Below are positions 41,666-54,225 of a DNA stretch of 64,000 bases, piece by piece. The translations under genes were made by a program, and so were the position numbers. The notes beneath the pieces were generated by a model. It had not been told where the DNA came from, did no database searches, and was given only the letters and a program-made list of their open reading frames with translations. Within the stretch, counting starts at the first letter, position 1; every line of letters begins with the position of its first letter. Origin of the DNA: Blepharisma stoltei (lineage: Eukaryota > Ciliophora > Heterotrichea > Heterotrichida > Blepharismidae). The DNA lies in NCBI GenBank assembly GCA_914767885.1, contig CAJZBQ010000028.1, positions 434,001 through 498,000 of the forward strand. The letters are read 5' to 3'.

Positions 41666-44600
41666 TTATTCATATATAAAAGATATAGAGGATTTTTGAA
41701 TTTTGCGTTTTTCTTCAATTTCTTCAACTTTGTCTTTTGGTATCCCCAGAATTGAAAAAATCACTTTTAAGCTTCCTTCAATTTCTTGTGATTGTATTGG
41801 CAGAATTTCAGCCATGTTAACTACAACAGATAGCAAGCTTTCAATATTCCCGCTATCAAATTTTGTTTTGCCTTGTGCATTGATTTCTTCATGTAGTAGT
41901 CTTAGCTGCTGCTCTTGGAGCTTTAATGTATTTTCTAAGTCATGGTTCTCTTCTTCGAGCCTCTTTATCGTTGCATAGAGTGTCTGAGCTTCATCCGCAT
42001 TAAAATTGACTGATCCTATATCAAATGACCTGTCAGTGTTATCACTTTTCTCTTCTATTGGCAGCTCATCGCGCGAAAGGTCTATATCATGAATCGTAAA
42101 AGATTCAAGATTCATGGTCCTATCCATAAATCCTATTGATTTGCTTAAAGTAGACTCGGTTTTATTTTTTTCTGATACCAAAAAGGTTATGACTTCAATT
42201 AAATTCATGTTTGAAAGCTCAGCTGGGATTATTTCTTCTATTTGCTTCACAAGCTGGAAATAAAATTCTCGGTCCCTAAGCCTTTCTGAGAGATTTTCGT
42301 TTTCTTTTTGAAGATTTTCATAGGCGTCGTTGAGATTTTGCATTTGGAAAATAAAGTCATCTTCTTCAATAGGAGGGATTGATGAAGAAAAAGGCATGTC
42401 AGTCAGATTTTGTTCTTCTACCCAGTAAGAATCTTTACTGTCATTTCCTACTAGACACCAGATTGTGGTTTCATATCTCACTCTTTTTAGTATTTTTACG
42501 CTTGATTTTATGTTTGATAGCAAAGCTGATGGAGAAACCTTGATATCTTCTTCGTTTTCAAGACGGGATATCACTGTATGCTCTGGACTTAAAAGGCCAG
42601 ATAGATTTGACGGACCTTCTGAGGATGTTTTTGCTATCTCCTTCTTGAATAGATCAATTTGAAGCTGAAATTGCTCTTTTTCAATCATTAAATCTGCATT
42701 ATTCCCATCTAAAACTTCAATTGTGTGCAATAATGAAAGCTTTTCTTTTTCCAAATGATTTGCCCTGCCTTCTAGCTGCGCAACCATTCCCTCCGTTATC
42801 TCTTTTTCGTTCCTTAATTCAGAGAGCTCTTTTTCTTTTTCCTTAATTTGTTTATCGAGTCTTTCAATCATGACAGAGTCTTTGCTATTTCTATAATATT
42901 CTATTTCTGATTCCAATGTTTTTATGACATTCATGTGTTCCTCATCTTTTTGAGTCATCAATTCTTGAATTTTTGATGTTTTTGACTGCAAAGCTGAGAG
43001 AGATGATTTTAATTCTTCATTTTCTGACTCTAACTCAGCCATTGCGATGTCATTATTTTTCTTTAGCTCAGTAATTTCTTCTTGTTTGTCCTTGATGCAT
43101 TTTTCAAAATCTTCAAGAAGTTTCATAAGTTCTTGAGAGGTTTCTGTCAAGGCTTCATCTTTTTTTAAATAATCTGACTGAAGATTGGCGTTTTGAGACT
43201 TCAGGTCGTTTATTTGAGATTTATAGTTTTGGATTTCAAGCTTATAATGGTCAATCTGGGATTTAAAATCTTCTTTTTCAATGCAAGATGAGTCGTGGGA
43301 TTCTTTTTCTTCAAAATATTTTTCCTCTAGGTCGTTAATTAGATTGGTTTTATGTTGAAGGTCTTGTTGAAGCTTGATATTTCCGTTTTCGACGGTAATT
43401 ACCTTGCTTTCGAGAAACTGGACTTGAGAAATTAGTTCGTTGATTTTTTCTGAGGAATTCGCTTGCATTTGTTTTGTTGACTCATTCAAACTTTTATTGG
43501 CTTGGTCAAGATCCTGCTTTAATTTTCTTGATTTTTCTAGCTCATCTTGGTATTTTTCAGTTAAATCTTCTATATCATTCTTATAATCATTAATTTCATT
43601 TTGAAGATCATCTATAGTTCTTTCATATTTTTCATTGATTTGGGCTATGTCTTTCTTCAATGAGTTAATTTCGTTTTTCAAGTTTTCATTATGAGCTCTT
43701 GCGGATTCTAAATCATATGAAATCTGGGAATTTTGCTGATTTTGGGTTGAGGAAGATTTTTCTAAATACTCAATATTCTCCATAAGCTCATTTAATTCTT
43801 TTGTCAGGATATTAATTTTGTCTTGATTAGAAGCTTCTGAGGCAGATTTTTCAGAAATTATACTTTGAAGACTAGATATTTGTGATGAAAGCTCATCGTT
43901 TCTATATTAATATTACTTTTGTTCATATTCTGAGCAATTTTTTGTGATTTGATTTAGTTGGTCCTTGTAGTTACTTAATAAAAGAGATTTTTCTTCGAGC
44001 AAATCGTTTAATTCTTTTAGAGAGCCTTCGAGGATTATTTTAGATTCTTCGATTTCCTCAATTGCTTTTGATTTCTCTTCAATTTGATCTTGCAATTTCT
44101 TACTCTTCCAGAGCTGGTAAGCCAGCACAAAAATCTTGCTCGCTAATTAAGGTGAATTGCTTGTTTTAGATTTTATATTAAAATTATAATTCATATTTAA
44201 GCAAAATTATTTAACTTATAATATTTATGATTTAAAGCATTAGCTATCAGAAATTTAATATAATTTGCTTGAGACTTAATTATTATAAATTTAAATTATA
44301 ATTTATAGCTTCCGAAAAAAGGGTGATCATTTTTATATTGGTTTTGCTTGCTTGCTAAAGGGTCCGAGTTAAGAATTTCATTCTTTTCGCTATCGGAATA
44401 GTTAAATTCATTAAGTAAATCGCATTTTTCTTTTAACTGTCCTTCTATTTCTTTGATTTGCTTATTCCTTTGAGTCTCAATTAATTTAGACTTGCTAATT
44501 TCCTCCTTTAGCTGCTCTTCTAAGCTCTTAATCTGATCATTTTTTTGAGTTGCAGCTAATTGTGCCTTATTGATTTCCTCTTTCAATTGATCTTCCAAAG

Positions 44601-47600
44601 TTTCAATTCTTTCATTTTTCTGAGTTTCAACTAGCTTTACTTGGCTGCATGCTTCATTTTTTTCCTTTTCAGTTAAACTGAGCTTTAAGCTTAATTCTTC
44701 TATTTCTCCACATAAAGCTCTCTTTTCATCTTCTAGTTGCTTATTTCTTGTAGTTTCATTTGCTAGCAATGAGTCATTTAGATATTTCACTTCATTCTCA
44801 AGCTCTATGATTATATTTTCCTTTGATTGTGAGTCCTCAAGAAGTTGAGGCAAAAAGTTCTTCAGTTCTTCTATTTCTTTTATTTTACTTTTATTTTCAT
44901 TTTCGGCTTTTTCCAGCAGCAACTTGTAATTTTCTATTTCTTTTGAAAGATTATCTGATTTTTCTGTATAGGCATTGAGCTGAATTTTTAATTCCTTAAG
45001 TAATGAGTCATGATTTATGATTTCGTTTTCTAATTTACCTGAATTCTCTAGAGATAGATTAAGTTGGTGCTTTAGTTCCATTTCAGCTTTGCTAGAATTT
45101 TCCAAAGATCTTCTCAGGTCATCACAGCATTCTTTAATCTCATTATGATTTTTCTCAATTTTTTCTTTTTCAGCTTGTATTTTTGTAGTTTTAATGCTTA
45201 CTCTCCCTCAGTGAGCGAACAAAAACTTTTGTCTACTCACGGAGAGGGTTAATTTTTCTTAAGAAAATTTATATATAAATTTAAAAAAATCCCAATCGTA
45301 AAAATCGAAAACAAATTTGTTTAATTTGTAAAATTTATGTTTTAAAATGCAAGCTGCTCAAATTAAACAAAATTAACTTGAGATTTCATTATACTAATTA
45401 TCACTTATATATCAAAATTTTTTTATGTTTCGCAAAAAAAAATAGGGATTTTTCCAATGGATTTGTTCGGGGGAGTTAGCACTTCATTTTCATCAGAAAT
45501 TCTCAAATTCTCAGCTTTAAAGCGAGAATTTTCATCTTTCAAGTGTTTAATTCTAAATATAAATTACTCTTTTGTAATTGCTAGGATTTCAGATTCTTTC
45601 TCATTTAATTCATTATAAGCAGCAGAATTTTCTTTCCTGAGTTTATCTATATGATTTTCTAAATCATAAATTTTCTTATCTTTAGATTCAATGAACTTCT
45701 CAACTTCTGAATTTTTCTTTTTAATCTCTGATTCGTTCATTTTGGCAATAGAATCATTATCAATGATGGTTTGGCTTAGTCTCAATTTTAAGCTTTCTAT
45801 CTCATTGCCAGCCATTTCTAATTTTCTTGATTTTTCTTCAATTTCTCGCTGAAGTTCTTTAGCGATCTCTTGAAACTTCTTTTTCTCTTTTTCTAAATCA
45901 GTTTCATAGCTACTTTTTTGGTTATTCAATTTTTCTTCAGCTTTCAAGGCTTCTTCTCGTAGTCTCACTCTATCTTCTTCTAAAATCTCTTTTGCCGAGC
46001 TTAAATTTTTTAGCTGCTCCTCATACTTCAAAATTTTCTCTTCAAGATTCAACCGATCCTCTATGAAGCATTTCTTCTCACTGTTTAAATTTGTCAATAT
46101 TTCTTCATTTTTAATTATTTCATTCTTAAGTTTCAGCCTATCTTCTTCAATATAATTCTTTTCATTTATCAATTCTTTCAATTTCTTTTCGTTTATTATG
46201 ATTTCTCCTTTAAGCCTTGTTCTATCTTCTTCTAATAGTTGCTTTTCCTCTAATAAATCCTTCAATTTCTCCTTATTTTTTAATTCCTCTTCTTCAAGCT
46301 TATTTCTTTCTCCTTCTAAAATTTCTTTTGAGTCACTCAAATTTTCAATTTCTAACTTCAGTTTTCCAATCAATTCTTCATTATGCCTATTTTTCTCATT
46401 TAAATGTTTTAACTCATTTTGGAGTTCCTGCTGAGAAGCTGATCGTTTCATTTTAAGCTCATTAAGCTCTGCTTCGAGTTTATGAATTGTTTTGTCTTTT
46501 TCTTTCCTTAATTCTTCTATTTGCTTATGGTTTACTTCTAGGCTTGCTTTTGCATTTAGAGTTTCTTCTCTCATTGCTAACATGCTTTCTTGGATGTTTT
46601 CTATGAATCTTTTGACATTGTTGTTTTCATCTTTTGTGACTTCTAGCTCGTTTTCTAGGCTTCTAATTTTCCTTTCTGAAAGGATTTCTTGATTCCTCAG
46701 CTCTAACTTATATTTAGATTCAGAGTTGTCCAGCATTCTTTGAGTATTTTCTTTTTCTAGATGCAGATCTTTATTTTGTTTAGTTAATTTACGGATAATT
46801 TGTTGCATGTTGTCTGCTTCCAGTTTGGCGCTTTTTTCTTGTTCTTGAATTTTTTCAATATAATGTTCTATATTGTCCTTGTAGTTTTTAGCCTCATTTG
46901 ATATTCTTACATTGGTTTCTTTAAGATCTTCTATTATATCTTCACTTTCTTTTAGCTTCATCTCTAAGTCTTTTTTCTTGTCATCAGTATGTTTCAAGCT
47001 TCTTCTCAGTGTGTTTACTTCATCAGAGTTTTCTTTATGAATTTTCTCTATCAAAGTTCCCAACTCAATATTAGAAGACTTTAATTTTTTCAACTCATTT
47101 TCTAATGTGCTTAATTGATCATTTTTCTTTGAGGATTTTTCTCTCAAAACTGTTAACTCCTCGAGCTGCTTTTTCCCAGTCTCGTAAAGTGATGCTGATC
47201 TTTCGTTTTCCTCTGATAATTTTTGTTCATAAGATTTTAATTTCGCTTGGAGATCTTCTTTTATCTTTTCGTCATTGATGCTATTCAATTTAAGCTCATC
47301 TACCAAACCTTGCAATAAAGCAATTTGTTTTAATGCTTGAGCTTGCTCTTCACCCAAACTGACTTTCCTTAGTCTTTGATTTTTTGATTCTTTTTTAGCT
47401 GAGTCAAGTTCTTTCATTAAAATTTTGATTTTTTCGTCATTTTCTGATTTTATTTCATTAAGCTTTCTATTTTCCATTGTTAAATCTTCTATTGTGTTTT
47501 TGGTATTTTCTATTTCAGTCTCCAATTCGGTAATTCTGTATTCATTTATATCAGAAATTTGGATGGACTTTTCTCTGGATTTTGATTTTAAGTCTGATCT

Positions 47601-48713
47601 GCTTGACTTTATTATTGAGCGATTAGTTAAATCAACCGAATCTGATCTGCCTTGCAGTTCTTGATAGCGCTGGCTTAGCATTTCATACGCTGAGCACTGT
47701 TTAGCAAATTTATCTTGCAAGTCAAGGCAGGTTTTTTGTAGACTTTCTACTGCTTTTACTCTTTCATTTCTAGAGTTTTCTAATTGTAAGAGCAGTTCGT
47801 CATACTGTTTTTTCAAAGTATAGTATTTCTCAATGTATTCGTTATTTCTTGACTGGCCTTTCAGCTCTTCATATTGCTTTTTCATTGTGTTGAACCTTTC
47901 AGAAGTTTCTTTTTTCTCAGCTAATAAATTATTTATTAATTCTTGATTTTCATGAGTTTTTGGATTTTTTAGCGCTTGGATCTTTTGAAAAGAATTGTCA
48001 TCAGCTTGTTTCTGCAAGGTTTCAATGACTTCGACAAATTTTGCTTTTTCTCTTTCGAAGTCATCTGCCATTTTCTGGATAGTCTTTTCATATGTAGAAG
48101 GGTATTGTGAAAATCTTTCTTTCCATTCTCTTAAACTATCGCGTTCTTGAGTGACCAAGCTTAATTTCTCTTTAATCATTCCTATATCATAATCCACTGG
48201 TGTGCTCCTTGCAGATGATTTTGCAAGCTTTGTTTTTTTGGCAACTTTTATTTCTAATTCACTGATCCTTTCTTTTAACTTGTTAATAGAAATGTGGTTT
48301 TCCGCTTTTGCGCGGTTTAAAGAGCCTTCTTTTTCAATTAAAAGTGCTTTAGTATCTTTTAATTGGTCTTGTAAGTTCGCTATTATTTCGTTTGAGCTGA
48401 AAATCTGTGCTTTGAGCTCATTCATTTCATCACTATCAATGTTTTTTTCGTGGAACTTATTTACATAAATTTCTACTTGTTCGTTTAGCTGCTCAATCTC
48501 AGCTTTCAAATCCTTGTTTTCTTCAATCAAGGCTTTCATCTGAGAATCTGCAGGAGTAGTCTTCAGCGCGACCCCTCTAAAGCATAGCTTTCAAATCTTA
48601 TTATTGAGATTCGTGAAAATTTCCCACAGTTTTGATTTGCTGCTTGATATCATAGATGAGCTGAAAATATCTAAAATATCGCTTTGGGCGCCAGCTAAAA
48701 GTTCTGAAATCAT
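41666..48713 (-). CDS. Giant coiled-coil protein (about 2,190 residues)
   Basis: Reconstruction from ATG 48713 to TAA 41666 with a MITE (278 nt), one more IES (155 or 188 nt near 44118-44307) and two 15-nt introns removed. Start MISELLAGAQSDILDIF; then continuous heptads rich in Glu, Lys, Leu and Asn to near the C terminus. No motor, membrane or catalytic domain. Its length and make-up fit basal-body, centrosomal or Golgi-tether scaffolds of ciliates (the type annotated as viral A-type inclusion or CEP-like proteins). The class is too degenerate to name. The parts 43913-44128, 44296-45105 and 45564-48539 are in one gene, since both introns and both inserts join in frame. Confidence 0.8.
43902..43916 (-). 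other. 15-nt intron in the giant coiled-coil gene
   Basis: GTAATATTAATATAG, phase 2, joining EYEQK to NDELSSQ; removes two TAA/TAG. Confidence 0.85.
44118..44307. other. Probable IES in the giant coiled-coil gene
   Basis: The upstream frame ends ...HPFFGSYKL-stop and the downstream frame has no ATG, so they must join. TA pairs at 44306/44118 (188 nt, giving GSYQLWKSKK) and at 44299/44144 (155 nt, giving YKLASKIFVL) both keep frame; I cannot choose. No clear terminal inverted repeats. Confidence 0.55.
45198..45478. mobile_element. Shortened pogo-type MITE (IES) in the giant coiled-coil gene
   Basis: TTA duplications at 45198-45200 and 45476-45478; the left hairpin (CTCTCCCTCAGTGAGCGAAC) is worn and the right direct repeats are partly lost (GGATTTGTTCGGGGGAG). 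The core with ACTTGAGATTTCATTATAC is intact. Removal of 278 nt joins NEVL to SIKTTK. Confidence 0.88.
45553..45567 (-). other. 15-nt intron in the giant coiled-coil gene
   Basis: GTAATTTATATTTAG, phase 2, joining LAITKE to IKHLKDENSRF. Confidence 0.87.
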
Positions 48714-48925
48714 TGAAAACCGACTTAGCTCTAATGACTCACTTCTCCTCAATAATTTTTTAGATTTTTATCTTGTTCTTATTATCTGGGTTGGTAATTA
48801 CAGCGAGGATTTTTTATTAATTATTTAGAATAAAGGAGGTAAAAGACAATTATTTTTGATTTCAACAGCTGAAAGATAGTTAACAATAAAAATTGAGTAT
48901 TTTTGTGGTATTCATATTTATATTA

Positions 48926-49231
48926 TTAAATTAAGGAGTTAGAGTTTTCTTTTTCTGGGATTAAAAAGCTGCTTTTGAAAGAGTCATCAATGTTAGTTTT
49001 TCTGCCAATTTCAAAGGATTCAGAACAATCCGCCATGTCTATATAAAAGTTACGTTTTACTTTTTGGGCAATGCTTTGAATCCTATTTTGAATATGAAGT
49101 GTAGGATCTGTGGGAGGGATGATATCTAGAGAAGAATTTAAGCGAGAATTGTTTCTAGAGAAAGACAGGTTTCTCTTTGGGTCTGGTTTGAGTTCTTTAG
49201 TTTGCGACCTTCTGGTACTTGAAAATCTCAT
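48926..49231 (-). CDS. Unknown basic protein, 101 residues
   Basis: Starts MRFSSTRRSQTKELKPDPK and ends ...EKENSNSLI; basic N terminus, acidic and polar C terminus. Same strand as the giant gene, 213 bp upstream of its start. No family recognised; short but with an ATG start and ordinary composition. Confidence 0.55.
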   Translation of the reverse strand: MRFSSTRRSQTKELKPDPKRNLSFSRNNSRLNSSLDIIPPTDPTLHIQNRIQSIAQKVKRNFYIDMADCSESFEIGRKTNIDDSFKSSFLIPEKENSNSLI

Positions 49232-49299
49232 ATTTAAATTTAGAATTTGGGTAAATGGGATTCAAAAACATTTTTGCATGAAAAATCATTGAAGAGATA

Positions 49300-49640
49300 T
49301 TTTATCCCTCACTCCTCTTGGCAAGGGAGCAAGGTTTTTTGCTCTCTACCAAAAAGTGTTAAATTTTTTAATTTAATTTTTTCATATAGAAATCTTTTTT
49401 ATTTGATTTTAAAAATAAATTTTGCAAATATTTTAATGAAATAATCCAATTAAATCTCATTAATTTATAAATTATGTTTTCGATTGCACTTTGTAAAGAC
49501 TTTAATATAACTTGCTCTAGATTTCACTATTATAAGAATTAAATGATATAAAAATATAGTTTATTACAAATTTATACATTAAAAAAATTTTTGCCCTATA
49601 ATGGGATTTTTTATTTATTTTGCTTTCTAACCAAGGAGAG
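49300..49640. mobile_element. Decayed pogo-type MITE
   Basis: A worn left hairpin (CTCCTCTTGGCAAGGGAGCA), a core matching the family (CTTGCTCTAGATTTCACTAT) and right-end remnants (CTAACCAAGGAGAG). Boundaries are approximate. Confidence 0.6.
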
Positions 49641-49830
49641 TCAGTGAATAATAAAATATTTTTTATAAATAATATTCAATAATTATTATAATGAAATCTT
49701 CAGATAATTCTATTAAACTTTAAATAGTTTAAAAATTTAAAATAATTATATCTTTTAAACTTCAAATTTTTAGTAGCATAATAATAGAGATTTTTAAAAA
49801 TTTTCACTCATTTACAGAGAGATTTAGTAA
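49640..49830. mobile_element. Second decayed MITE, reverse orientation
   Basis: Reverse-strand core (ATAATGAAATCTTCAGATAA) with a CACTCATTTACAGAGAGATT end. Probably inserted next to or into the first. Boundaries approximate. Confidence 0.5.
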
Positions 49831-50149
49831 AAATTTGGAAGAAGGCCTGCTCTAGTATTTAATTTATAAAGAATTGCATCGACTGGTAAGACGATACTTC
49901 TATGGAATTAGAATTTATCTTTAAAGATTAAAAAACAAATTAATTAATAAAATATTGAAAAAGCTAAAATCCTACAATGAAAAGTAATCATAAAAGAAAT
50001 GCTTTATTTTTCCCCATTTACTTATAAATTCGATTAGTTTATTGGGAATTTTAAAAAGAAATTAATCCAAGTCGACAATAATTACTCCAATTACGAAATA
50101 TTAGGTAAGATCGATAATAACTTATAGTTAGACAATTTTGCAACTCTAT

Positions 50150-50806
50150 TTACATTTTTGTTGTAAATACTACTTTTTTATTGTTTCTCGGTGAGCATTC
50201 TGGCTGCCTTAGTTCTGAATCTAATCTATGAACTTCGTTTAATAGTAGGCCGCTCAGTTTCACTGCTTCTTCTAACGCCTTTTTGGTGACTTTATTTTTC
50301 TCTTTCAAAATTTTGCAGCCTTTGCATGGTATTTTTCCACTTTTGTATGCGTCAAGCTCATTCTCCAGCCTGCTTCTCGCTGCTTCTGATTTCCCGCACT
50401 CTCTTTGCAGTATCTGACATTTTTTCTTCAAATTGACTTGTTCGTCTGGTGTTACATCTGGCCACTGCCCACAGTCCAGGTAATTCTTTTGAAAATTCCC
50501 CACGTAGCGTTGAGGTGACACTGGTAGTGTGCAGAAGTCTTCAAAGGTGTCGAACCCCACCAGTGAATCTGCTTCAGTTTCCCTGAATGCACGAGCTTTT
50601 TCTATAGAATGAGGACTAACAACGCTGGGCGTAGAAATGCTTGGCTTTGACGACATCTCTTCTCTTCTTTCGAGGAAACTCGATTTGTATTGAGAAGCTA
50701 CTGATGATTTCAGTGATGGGGAAGTATTAAAATAAAGCACTTTTACATCAAGATCTTCAAACGACGAGTTTTCTTGACGAAGATTTAACTTTTTTTTGGA
50801 GTCCAT
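50150..50806 (-). CDS. Unknown protein with a C-terminal coiled coil
   Basis: 218 residues. Ser-rich N terminus, a conserved-looking EADSLVGFDTFEDFCTLPVSPQRYVGNF region, then two short helices around a Cys pair (IPCKGCKILKEKN) and a basic end. Unrecognised; possibly a scaffold. No inserts. Confidence 0.65.
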   Translation of the reverse strand: MDSKKKLNLRQENSSFEDLDVKVLYFNTSPSLKSSVASQYKSSFLERREEMSSKPSISTPSVVSPHSIEKARAFRETEADSLVGFDTFEDFCTLPVSPQRYVGNFQKNYLDCGQWPDVTPDEQVNLKKKCQILQRECGKSEAARSRLENELDAYKSGKIPCKGCKILKEKNKVTKKALEEAVKLSGLLLNEVHRLDSELRQPECSPRNNKKVVFTTKM

Positions 50807-51066
50807 TTATGAATTATCAAGGAAATCTGGAATTTGAATAGGCATCTCAATTTTCAGCCTGTAAAAAAATTAGATATGAGATTGTGAGGAAGCGTGAAGA
50901 GTTATGTGGTATGGGAGAAAAAGCGCGAAAATTAAAGGAAATATTTGATGAAATTACTATTTGAAGTTGGCGCAGACCATATTTGCGAATCTTATTGAGA
51001 AATCTTTTAATTCTACACTATCTATTAATCAGTAGATTTTTAAATTCAGTAATAAATATTGTTTCA

Positions 51067-52491
51067 ATGGGCTGCTGCTGCATAACGAAGTCTTCTATTT
51101 TAGCACGCATTAATAGGCAGAGGCAGGAATCCAGACAGGAAAGCCAAAGACACAACATGGTGGTTTTTAATCGAGTAAATAACTCCTTGGTATGTCCCAC
51201 ATGCAGGATGGAATTCCCAAGGACCACAGAAATTCCATTATTTGCTGAACATTTGATTTCCTGTTCGAGGAACCGAAATGAAAATCAGCAAAATAAGTTA
51301 TTAAACATCCAAATCTCCAAAGATCTCCCATATGATACCAAGGTCAAATGACTTTACCAAGAATTCGACAAAATCCGAGTCCCCTGACAGTCAGAAAACG
51401 TCAAAATCAATGTGACTCGTGACGATTTCGTTCAAGCTTCTCTAACTCAGGTGCTATTCTGCACAGCTGAAGACATGCATAAAGAGTTTCAAATTAGCTT
51501 TAAAGGAGAAATTGGTATAGATGCCGGAGGAATCTTCAGGGAATGGATAACTCTGCTTCTAAGAAACCTTATTTCAGAAGAGTATGGTCTCTTTGTAAAA
51601 GCATCAAGCACGATGACAAGCTACACCTTCCCTAATGTTTGTACTGACGAATATGTATCCAGCTACGTATTTTTTGGGAAACTTATGGGGAAAGCTCTAT
51701 TTGAAAAAATCCAGATTAATTGTCCTTTATCTCAAGTAATTTACAAGCATCTTGTTGAAGAAAAAATTGAGCTGAAGGATCTGAATTTCCTGGATAGCGA
51801 GGTAAAAATTATTTAGCTTTACTCTTCATTGATGTATATGAAAGACAATATACTTGAAGACGGAATTTATGCGAGTTTTGAATTAGAAAAAGAAATCGAT
51901 GGAAAAATAGTTAAATTTCCATTGAAAGAAGATGGAGACCAAATCATGGTTTCTGAAGAGAACAAAGAAGAATACATTGAAAAACGATTGAGATTTGAGA
52001 CTTATGAAATAATGAAAGGAGGCCTGGAATTGTTGCTGCAAGGATTTTACTCTGTGATCCCGAAAGCGTTAATAAAAAATTTTACCTCTGAAGAGCTTGA
52101 GCTTTGCTTATGTGGGCTTCCATTAATCGATTTAGAAGATTGGCAAGATTTCACTGAATACAGAGGAGAATATAGCAGAAAACATCAAGTCATTGAGTGG
52201 TTTTGGGAAATTTTAGCAGGATTCACCCAAGAGCAGCTTATGAACCTATTGGTCTTTGTAACTGGATCTCCTAGACTTCCTGTTGAAGGGTTTTCTTCAC
52301 TGAGAACGTTAAGAGGAGACACAGCACGGTTCACAATTGAGCCAACAATCTATAGCCAAAGGAACATTTACCCAATGTCTCACACTTGCTTTAATAGGCT
52401 AGATCTTCCTATGTATCCTACAAAGAAAGAAATGAAAAAAGCTATGAAATTTGTTATTAACAGCCATGTTTTTGGTTTTGGGATTGAGTAG
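51067..52491 (+). CDS. Small HECT ubiquitin ligase with an N-terminal zinc-finger-like motif
   Basis: 469 residues after a 15-nt intron. The start MGCCCITK suggests myristoylation plus palmitoylation at a membrane. A small C2HC-type motif (CPTCRMEFP...FAEHLISC) precedes a nearly full HECT domain: N-lobe with GIDAGGIFREW, E2-binding region, and C-lobe LRGDTARFTIEPT with the catalytic Cys in MSHTCFNRLDLPMY. It lacks C2 or WW domains, so substrate choice must lie in the N terminus. The Trp in RVPWQSENV is UGA. The ATG at 51067 is preferred over upstream in-frame codons because it opens the acylation motif. Confidence 0.9.
51802..51816 (+). other. 15-nt intron in the HECT gene
   Basis: GTAAAAATTATTTAG, phase 0, joining NFLDSE to LYSSLMYMKDN in the HECT N-lobe. 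Confidence 0.92.
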
Positions 52492-52532
52492 CGAAATTAA
52501 CCTAATTAAACTTGTGCAATATAATTTAACTA

Positions 52533-53963
52533 ATGATTAACTCTCATGAAAACCCCAAACATTTCCTTTCGTCTCCAATGGGTCCACATCTGAAAGATTT
52601 TATGTGGCTTAAAGAGTCTTTTGATAAGAAATTTGATGGCAGCGACTTCAATAGGAAAATTTATAGTCCAAGAACCCTAAAGAAGAGGCACGAAAGAAAA
52701 ATTGCGATAATAAGTGAAAGTAAACTCAGCAGAGCTCAAAGCAAGTCTCCTTCTCAGGATCTGCAAACCTTGCCAACTGAATTTTCTCCGACCTGTGAAA
52801 ACCCGTCAATAAAGACAATTATAGATAAAACTGAAGTCTCCAAAAAAATCAATCAAAAAAGTTTGGAAATGTCTATGAGGGTTTCAAAAGACTACAGCAC
52901 AGACAACAAAATACGCAACATTTTCGTAACAAATATGTAGAGACGTGCAAAGCAGAATTTTCCAAAAGGTCGAAGAGAAAAATCGCAGGTTTTTAATAAG
53001 ACTCCGATAATTAAGAACAAAAAGAGGACAAAAAGCATTCCAGTGGACTCAGCCTATAATTTGAAAGAAGCTTCACTGATTATGGGAGAACTCAGAGAAA
53101 TAAAGGAGCCAGAGCTCTGGAAAAACGTTGTAGATGCTTTGAGAAGCCAACCTAATATTTTATTAGAGCTTATTCCAATAAAGCAAGCTCCAAAAGTGAG
53201 CCTAAGAAAGACAACAAAACTGTCATTGACCCCGAAACACGTATATTCCTCAAGACCAACCACAAAACTTTCATGCAAAACTCCAAAAAGTGAAACAAAG
53301 CAGAAATCTCCAATTGATAATAGGCTATTTAGAAGAAGGTCAAGTGCACTTTCAACTGAAGATAACTCAAATATTGACGAGCAAGTAGAAACTTTGGCTG
53401 ATGTTGGATCAGGATCCTTAACAGATGATTGGGCTAAATCACTACTGAATTTTGAAGTAAAAAATGAAGTCCCAAGCGAGTTTTCAGAAGAAAGCATCAA
53501 AGAAGCAATTCAAAGCTTGCCAAATGAGCAAAGCCAGCTGGAAGAAGTATATGAGAGTTCACTGAAAACATTGGAGAAATTGTTAACTTCAATGCTTGGG
53601 ACTCAAGATGATATTAAAAATTTTCGAGAACGATTCAGCTCAAAAACACCTTACAATATAAGGGCATTATTAAGTAAATGCTTAGAAATTTTTCAAGTCA
53701 GGAAGATCACTATAGATATTCTTAAAATCATTCACCGCAGAGAAAATCTTCTCAAAAGCCTTAAAAGGCTCCTTGATAACGAAAATCTTAAAACAAAAGT
53801 AATGGAAATCCTGGTTATTAGTAAAGAGCTTCGAGAAAAAATCAAGTCTTGGAAGGAAAATCAAAGCAACCCATTTTCTACGTTCATATATAAAGGAAAA
53901 GACTACCTTACTAAAATGTCAGAAGATTTCGTGAAGCTCCAGCTAATGACAGTACCGTTGTAA
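52533..53963 (+). CDS. Unknown helical protein, 471 residues
   Basis: One 15-nt intron removes the only internal stop. Basic, Ser-rich N terminus (FMWLKESFDKKFDG, ERKIAIISESKLSRAQSKSP), then acidic and helical C-terminal half (SQLEEVYESSLKTLEKLL, KITIDILKIIHRRENLLKSLK). No domain recognised. It starts 41 bp after the HECT stop on the same strand. Confidence 0.75.
52926..52940 (+). other. 15-nt intron in the unknown helical-protein gene
   Basis: GTAACAAATATGTAG, phase 0, between NIF and RRAKQNF. It contains TAG. Confidence 0.9.
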
Positions 53964-54225
53964 TTATAATAAACCCAGATATAGATATCTTCCTAATTAA
54001 TCTAACAGATTTTTATCAATATTTCAAAATTTTAAGTATTTTTTGAAGTGTTAAATTTTCCCCACATTTTTATAATATATAATATCGTTCAATTAATAAT
54101 CAGTAACTTTTCACAACATAATATTTTTATGCTATTTTCCAAGTAAATTCAATTAAATATTTATCACTCAATACTGAAACCGTAATTTTAGCTCTTTTAT
54201 TTTCTATTTTTCTCATAATCTTTAA

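Larger units (their letters stand above)
49232..50149. other. Intergenic region with decayed MITEs
   Basis: Over 900 nt without a gene. It holds the two worn MITEs described below (about 49300-49830); the rest is very AT-rich with no recognisable feature. Confidence 0.5.

Noticed and set aside
44075..44110. A 15-nt GT..AG intron (GTAAGAAATTGCAAG) in the giant coiled-coil gene
   Set aside because: Splicing it would break the heptad frame that reads well through KKLQDQIEEKSK; chance match.
46198..46456. Plus-strand reading frames of 60-110 codons inside the giant coiled-coil gene and other coding regions
   Set aside because: They are antisense shadows: poly-Ser/Phe/Leu translations of Glu/Lys-rich coiled coil on the other strand.
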